A stretch of DNA of 64,000 nt from Streptomyces sp. CB01249. Lineage in GTDB: Bacteria > Actinomycetota > Actinomycetes > Streptomycetales > Streptomycetaceae. The number at the start of each line of letters is the position of its first letter. The first letter of the stretch is position 1. The DNA is taken from assembly GCF_001905735.1 (NCBI RefSeq), contig NZ_LISW01000001.1:427947-491946 (forward strand), given 5' to 3'. The notes beneath the pieces are model-generated. The model ran no database searches, was not told the origin of the DNA, and saw only the letters and a program-made list of their open reading frames with translations. Shown here piece after piece: positions 57,230-64,000 of the stretch. The translations under genes were made by a program, and so were the position numbers.

Positions 57230-59596
57230 TCACCCCCGTACGAGCAACGCCACCGGCCGGTCCGCGAACAGCTCCGCCACCTCCGCCGTGCCGCCGGTGA
57301 ACTCCCTGCCCGGCGTGAGGAGATCCCGCCACACGCCCGCGTCGGGCAGGGCCAGCCGCGTCCCGCGCCAGCCGCCCGACTCCGCGAGCCGCAGCGACAG
57401 CCGGGTCACCGCCGTGACGACCTCCCCGGACCGGCAGAAGGCCACACAGTGCGCGGCCGCCGGGCCCGAGGCGCGCAGCGGGGCGTACGTGCCCGACTCG
57501 CCGAACACCGCGGGCCGCTCCCGCCGCAGCCGCAGCGCCACTCCGGTCAGCTCGGCCTTCTCGTCGGCGGGCGCGTCCGGCGACGGCTCCCGGAACGGCC
57601 GCCGGTTGTCCGGGTCGACCAGCGCCAGATACGCGCGCTCGGTGCCCTGGTAGAGGTCCGGCACCCCCGGCATCGTCAGGTGCACCAGAGCCGCGCCCAG
57701 CGACTGCGCCCGCACATGCACGGCGAGCGGGGCGGCGAACTCCTCCACGAGGGATCGCACCGGGCCGGTGTCCGCGGCGGGCCCGGCCGCGACGAAGTCC
57801 GACGCCACCCGCTCGTACACCGGATCGGGCTCCGTCCAGCTGGTGAAGAGCCCCGACTCGCGCACCGCCTTCAGCAGCGCCGGTTCCAGCCGCGCCGCCC
57901 GCTCCTCCGCCGGGATCCCCACGCAGCCGACCGCCGTCTGCCACGCCTGCCAGGCCAGCTGCGGATCGGGCGCGGCCTGGGCGGACCGCCCGAGCCCCGC
58001 CACCAGACCCGCCCACCGCCCCGGGCACTGCGAGAGCACCGCGATGCCCGCCCGGACCTCCGCGCTGCGCTTCGTGTCATGCGTCGTCAGCGCCGTCCCG
58101 GTGGCGGGCCAGTCGCGGGCCAGGCGGGTGCAGAAGGCGTGGAAGTCCTCCGGCTCGACCGCCGGGTGCCCCGGGTCGCCGCCCACCTCGTTCGCCGAGA
58201 TCAGCGGCAGATAGCGGTAGTACGCGGTGTCCTCGACGGCCTTCGCCCGCAGCGCGGACGAGGTCTGGGCGAACCGGGCGCAGAACGCCGCCCGGTCCGC
58301 GCCGCCACCGAGCCGCCCCAGCGCCAGGTCCCGCACCACGTCGACCGCCGAGGCCTCCTCGCGTACCGCGAACGCCGCTTTGGCGTCGCTCACCGTCGTC
58401 GCGTCGAGCGTCGCCTCGGCCGCCTCCGAGCAGGGGCCGCCCGCCGTCACGTACGGGCGGTAGACCGGGACGCGCACCAGCAGCTCGCGCACGGCGGTGC
58501 GCAGCGCCCAGGGGGCGTGGTCGCGCAGCGCGGGGTCCTGGGCGCAGATCCGGGAGGCGAGGCGGGTCAGCAGCTCGGTCTCCGCCGCCAGTTCATGGGT
58601 GACGACGCGGTACGCGGCCCGGCGCACGGTCGCCGTCCAGTAGCCGCCCCGGTCACCGGCCGGGGACGCGGCCTCGTGGTAGTGGCCCAGCAGCTCGGCG
58701 GCGCCCTGGGGGTCGGTGAAGAGGCCGTCGATCCGGTACAGCGCGTCGTAGCCCGTGGTCCCGGCCACCGCCCATCCGGCCGGCAGCGGCTCGGAGCCGG
58801 TGAGGATCTTCTCCACCACCGTCCACACCCCGCCGCTCGCCTCGGAGAGCCGTTCCAGATAGCCCGCCGGGTCGGCGAGACCGTCCGGGTGGTCGATCCG
58901 CAGACCGTCGACCACCCCGTCCCGGACCAGTTCGAGGATCTTGCCGTGGGTGGCGGCGAAGACCTCCGGGTCCTCCACCCGCACCCCGATCAGCTCCGAG
59001 ATGGTGAAGAACCGCCGGTAGTTCAGCTCGGTACGGGCCAGCCGCCACCAGCCGAGCCGGTAGTGCTGGGCGTCCAGCAGCTCCGGGAGCGGGAGGTGGG
59101 CGGTGCCGTCGCGGAGCGGGAACTCCTGCTCGCCGTAGCGCAGCACCTCGCCGTCGACCCGCATCCGCTCCATCTCGTCGCCGATCCGGCCGCCCAGCAC
59201 CGGCAGCAGCAGCCGCCCGTCACCGGCCGCCCAGTCGATGTCGAACCAGCGGGCGTAGGGGGAGTCCGGGCCCTCGCGCAGCACCTCGCGCAGGGCGTGG
59301 TTGTGGACGGGATCGGCCGCCATGTGGTTGGGCACGATGTCGAGGACCAGGCCGAGCCCGTGCTCCCGCGCGGTGCGCGCCAGGCGCCGCAGCCCCTCCT
59401 CCCCGCCCAGCTCGTCCCGGACCCGGCCGTGGTCGGTGACGTCGTAGCCGTGCCGGGAGCCCGGCACCGCTTCCAGGACCGGGGAGAGATGCAGATGGGA
59501 GACGCCGAGCGAGGCGAGGTACGGCACGGCGTTCTCGGCGGCGCGGAACGGGAACTCCGGCTGGAGCTGGAGCCGGTACGTGGCGGTAGGCGTCAT
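57230..59596 (-). CDS. treY: Maltooligosyl trehalose synthase
   Basis: TreY converts the reducing-end glucose of malto-oligosaccharides into a trehalose unit. The 788-residue GH13 protein starts at ATG 59596 (MTPTATYRLQLQPEFPF). VLDIVPNHMAADP, the nucleophile Asp in DGLRIDHPDGLADP, the acid Glu in WTVVEKILTG, and TTHDTKRSAEVRAGI are typical. It lies downstream of glgX on the same strand with a strong hairpin between. TreZ, which completes the pathway, is encoded about 5.6 kb away. Confidence 0.95.
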   Translation of the reverse strand: MTPTATYRLQLQPEFPFRAAENAVPYLASLGVSHLHLSPVLEAVPGSRHGYDVTDHGRVRDELGGEEGLRRLARTAREHGLGLVLDIVPNHMAADPVHNHALREVLREGPDSPYARWFDIDWAAGDGRLLLPVLGGRIGDEMERMRVDGEVLRYGEQEFPLRDGTAHLPLPELLDAQHYRLGWWRLARTELNYRRFFTISELIGVRVEDPEVFAATHGKILELVRDGVVDGLRIDHPDGLADPAGYLERLSEASGGVWTVVEKILTGSEPLPAGWAVAGTTGYDALYRIDGLFTDPQGAAELLGHYHEAASPAGDRGGYWTATVRRAAYRVVTHELAAETELLTRLASRICAQDPALRDHAPWALRTAVRELLVRVPVYRPYVTAGGPCSEAAEATLDATTVSDAKAAFAVREEASAVDVVRDLALGRLGGGADRAAFCARFAQTSSALRAKAVEDTAYYRYLPLISANEVGGDPGHPAVEPEDFHAFCTRLARDWPATGTALTTHDTKRSAEVRAGIAVLSQCPGRWAGLVAGLGRSAQAAPDPQLAWQAWQTAVGCVGIPAEERAARLEPALLKAVRESGLFTSWTEPDPVYERVASDFVAAGPAADTGPVRSLVEEFAAPLAVHVRAQSLGAALVHLTMPGVPDLYQGTERAYLALVDPDNRRPFREPSPDAPADEKAELTGVALRLRRERPAVFGESGTYAPLRASGPAAAHCVAFCRSGEVVTAVTRLSLRLAESGGWRGTRLALPDAGVWRDLLTPGREFTGGTAEVAELFADRPVALLVRG

Positions 59597-59627
59597 GAAG
59601 ACCTTCGTACCCACATCGGGGCCGCCT

Positions 59628-59667
59628 GTGTCACCCCGCCCGGCACAAGGGCACGACGGGGTGACAC
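59628..59667 (-). terminator. Hairpin between glgX and treY
   Basis: GTGTCACCCCG (59628-59638) and CGGGGTGACAC (59657-59667) form an 11-bp stem with an 18-nt loop between glgX and treY. It could terminate part of the glgX transcript or set the ratio between the two. Confidence 0.5.
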
Positions 59668-59687
59668 GGGCGGGCCCGCGCGACCGG

Positions 59688-61844
<2,157 letters not shown>

Positions 61845-62211
61845 GGATTCGACTCTTCCCGTCCTGCCGCGGTCGCCTGGCGAACTACGGGACCGCCTGG
61901 GGGCCCCGGGCCAGATCTTCCCCGAAAGAGCGCGCCTTACCTAGGACGTCGGCCCGTCGGTCAACCTCGTGCCTCTCCGTGTCGCCCGGAACCGGCCTCC
62001 GGCCGGGCCCCTGCCCGAGCTGTCCGGTTCGTGGCCCCGGCTGGGGTGTTTAATCCCTATGAATCCGCTCACTCCCGTCGAACCCGCCGACCGGAACAGG
62101 TTTGATTCCATGGGGAGTTGGTAAAGGAGCCTGCGCATCAGGCTGCACCGGCTCCCGCTCCCGGAGTACCCTTCCTTGATCGTTGGTGGGGGAGTGGAAG
62201 GCGGTGCGTGG
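61845..62211. other. 367-nt intergenic region between glgX and the HEPN-family gene
   Basis: This is the only gene-free stretch longer than 300 nt. It must hold the divergent promoters of glgX and the HEPN-family gene. It contains a possible SigR-like promoter (62093-62120), a small hairpin AGCCTG/CAGGCT (62128-62144) and, nearer the gene, TACCCT (62167-62172), a possible -10. No open reading frame with good support is seen. Confidence 0.5.
62093..62120 (+). promoter_or_regulatory. Possible SigR-like promoter for the HEPN-family gene
   Basis: GGAAC (62093-62097) and GTTG (62117-62120), 19 nt apart, resemble the SigR pattern GGAAY and GTTG; the same spacing is found before msrB. The transcript would have a leader of about 85 nt. 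Confidence 0.3.
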
Positions 62212-63444
62212 GTGAGCTCGGGAGGGTTCGAGCTGCCCCCGGGTGACGCGGGTCACGAGGGGGACGTGGCCGAGGTCCCGCCCGGGGCGGTATCGCTGGC
62301 ACAGCCCCTGGAGATCGGCGCGGAGCTGGACTGGGACGCCGACGCCTGGAGCGAGGTGCGCACGCGCGCGCAGCGGGCTGGGCGCGCCTATATCTGGCTG
62401 AATCTGGTCGAACAGCGGCTGCGCGCCGTCGTCGCGGCGGTGCTCCGGCCGATCTACGAGCCCGTCCACGGCGAGGACTGGGTGGTGGCCGCCGCCGGGC
62501 CCGTCGGACAGGAGTGGGTGCAGCGCGCGGTCGCCGTGCGCGAGGTCTCCCGCCGCAAGGGCTATCTGCTCGACCCGGCCGACGACAACGTCCTCAGCTT
62601 CCTCACGCTGCCCCAGCTCCGCGAGCTGATGGTCCAGCACTGGCCGTGCTTCGAGCCGTACTTCGACGACCGCCGCGATGTCGAACTGGCACTCGACGAG
62701 CTGGAGGTCGCGCGCAACGTCGTCTCTCGCAACCGCGCGCTCAACGAGGCGGTGCTCGCCCAGGCCGAGCGGGCCTCATCCCGGCTCCTGGAGATGCTGG
62801 GCAGCGGCGCGGGGGTGCCCTCCGCGGACCGGCTCCCGGTCGACGCGGTGGAGGAGCTGGTCGGCGACCGGTACGCGGACGTGGTCTCCGTCCACTCCGA
62901 CCGGGTGCGCCTCCAGCGCCAGCTGCCCGCCGAGGACCTGTTCGGTGATGCCCGCAGGCTCGACGCGATCGGCATCGGGCTCAACCTGCTGGTGCAGAAC
63001 TTCTCCGGACGCCGTCTCATCCGGCTCGCCGAGTCGGGCTGCCGGATCCGGCTGCTCTTCATCAACCCGGCCAGCAGCGCGGTCAAGCGCCGCGAGCGGG
63101 AGCTCGGCCTGAAGAAGGGCGAGCTGAGCCGGTCCGTCGAGATGAACATCCTGCACACCCGCCGGGTGCGCGCCAAGCTCCGGGACCCGGACGCGTTCCA
63201 GATCCACGTCTTCGACGAGACCCCGCGCTTCACGGCCTACCTGGTGGACGGCGACGGGGCCGACGCGGTCGGGGTCGTCCAGACCTATCTGCGCCGGGCG
63301 CGCGGCATGGAGGCGCCGGTGCTGGTGCTGCGCGGCGGCGGGCGTGCGGTGGTCCGGGCGGGGCAGGGGTACGAGCACGGGCTGTTCGAGACGTACCGCG
63401 AGGAGTTCGAGTCGGTGTGGACCGACTCCCGGCCGGTCTCCTGA
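62212..63444 (+). CDS. SAV2148-type HEPN domain protein
   Basis: A 410-residue protein that I recognise as the SAV2148-like HEPN family of Streptomyces. The helical segment around WSEVRTRAQRAGRAYIWLNLVEQRLRAVV (given in part as RAGRAYIWLNLVEQRLR) has the HEPN-like R-x4-6-H-free variant; the later part contains RLIRLAESGCRIRLLFINPAS and QIHVFDETPRFTAYLVDG, an alpha/beta PLD-like or nucleotide-binding domain. HEPN proteins are often RNases, but the RxxxxH motif is not evident, so activity is unknown. GTG 62212 (VSSGGFELPPG) is favoured over TTG 62176 and GTG 62194. Confidence 0.75.
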   Translation: MSSGGFELPPGDAGHEGDVAEVPPGAVSLAQPLEIGAELDWDADAWSEVRTRAQRAGRAYIWLNLVEQRLRAVVAAVLRPIYEPVHGEDWVVAAAGPVGQEWVQRAVAVREVSRRKGYLLDPADDNVLSFLTLPQLRELMVQHWPCFEPYFDDRRDVELALDELEVARNVVSRNRALNEAVLAQAERASSRLLEMLGSGAGVPSADRLPVDAVEELVGDRYADVVSVHSDRVRLQRQLPAEDLFGDARRLDAIGIGLNLLVQNFSGRRLIRLAESGCRIRLLFINPASSAVKRRERELGLKKGELSRSVEMNILHTRRVRAKLRDPDAFQIHVFDETPRFTAYLVDGDGADAVGVVQTYLRRARGMEAPVLVLRGGGRAVVRAGQGYEHGLFETYREEFESVWTDSRPVS

Positions 63445-63511
63445 GCGGCGTTGTCAGTGGCCCGTGCGAGGGTGGTCGTCATCCGGGGGAGCACCATGAA
63501 GGAGGTACGGG

Positions 63512-64000
63512 ATGAGCTGGCACCGGCACGCGCTGGTCGGCTTCGATCTGGAGACGACGGGGACGGACCCGCTGGAGGCCCGCATCGTCACGGCCGCGGT
63601 GATCGCGGTGGACGACCGGGACGGTGAGCCGGTCGCCCGGCACACCTGGCTGGCCGACCCGGGCATCCGCATCCCGGCCCAGGCGTCCGCGATCCACGGC
63701 ATCAGCAGCGAGCGGGCGGCGGCGGAGGGCCGGCCCGCGCGCGAGGTGGCCGACGAGATCGCCGACACGCTCGCCGGGTACTGGCGCCGGGGCGTCCCGG
63801 TCGTCGCGTACAACGCCGCGTTCGACCTGACGCTGCTCACGGCGGAGTTGGACCGCCACGGGCTGCCCCCGCTCGCCGACCGGCTGGGCGGCGCGGCCGT
63901 CGGACCCGTCATCGACCCGTACACCATCGACCGGGCGGTCGACCGCTACCGCAAGGGCAAGCGGAATCTGGAGGCGGTCTGCGTCGAGTACGGCGTGGTG
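63512..64000 (+). CDS. DnaQ-like 3'-5' exonuclease (3' end outside window)
   Basis: The first 163 codons of an exonuclease of the DnaQ/DEDDh superfamily. Motif I is GFDLETTGTDPLEARIV, with the metal-binding Asp and Glu; AYNAAFDLTLL supplies the motif II aspartate; IDPYTIDRAVDRYRKGKRNLEAVC precedes the expected motif III histidine, which would lie outside the window. Such stand-alone proteins trim DNA or RNA 3' ends. ATG 63512 has a perfect AAGGAGGT 5 nt upstream (63499-63506), the best ribosome binding site in the window. The frame is still open at position 64000. Confidence 0.9.
   Translation, partial: MSWHRHALVGFDLETTGTDPLEARIVTAAVIAVDDRDGEPVARHTWLADPGIRIPAQASAIHGISSERAAAEGRPAREVADEIADTLAGYWRRGVPVVAYNAAFDLTLLTAELDRHGLPPLADRLGGAAVGPVIDPYTIDRAVDRYRKGKRNLEAVCVEYGVV

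Overview
The window is very GC-rich actinobacterial DNA with Streptomyces-type gene content: a coproporphyrin-dependent haem pathway, a type VII-secreted toxin locus, DUF3000, DUF6177, DUF6507, AIM24, TIGR04222 and SAV2148/HEPN family proteins, GlgX-TreY-TreZ trehalose synthesis, many GTG starts and several apparently leaderless genes. I assign it to Streptomyces from these families, not from a database match. No tRNA, rRNA, CRISPR array, transposase or integrase was seen; it reads as chromosomal core to near-core DNA with a few accessory islands.

Layout. 1-7.3 kb: partial RNase D, an atypical LuxR-type response regulator, DUF3000, and the haem genes hemE, hemG and hemQ around a disulfide oxidoreductase. 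7.4-10.7 kb: an operon of a DUF692 (multinuclear iron oxygenase, MNIO) enzyme and two TIGR04222 membrane proteins, one with a nine-cysteine Gly/Ser tail, behind an ECF-sigma-like promoter. 10.7-14.8 kb: PTH2-like protein, AIM24, a small ABC exporter, a zinc-ribbon peptide and a lipoprotein deacetylase. 14.9-21.2 kb: a tightly coupled operon of DUF6507, a large T7SS-type toxin with a C-terminal nuclease-like domain, two paralogous pentapeptide-repeat proteins, two small helical proteins and DUF6177. 21.3-28.6 kb: PhoX-type phosphatase, a two-component system, and a coupled VTC-DUF4956-CotH operon preceded by six 11-bp direct repeat units.

28.6-39 kb is mostly housekeeping or unlinked genes (OsmC, ZapE, a pyrimidine reductase, MurC, MsrB, a GAP1-like protein, an AraC regulator next to a secreted GWFPG-repeat peptide, YciO, MarR). 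39-44 kb holds a lipoprotein and two tandem receptor-like Ser/Thr kinases fused to extracellular substrate-binding domains. 44.4-46.6 kb is tdh-kbl for threonine catabolism. 46.7-56 kb holds regulators and enzymes, treZ, a DUF1707-FHA protein and a dihydrolipoamide-dehydrogenase-like protein that has lost its NAD domain. 56-62 kb holds a degenerate P450, treY and glgX; with treZ these turn glycogen into trehalose. 62-64 kb has a HEPN-family protein and a DnaQ-like exonuclease that runs off the end.

The strongest candidates for undescribed biology are the MNIO/Cys-rich operon, the VTC-DUF4956-CotH operon with its 11-bp repeat array, the T7SS toxin operon with duplicated pentapeptide proteins and a G10 Shine-Dalgarno, and the GWFPG-repeat peptide.
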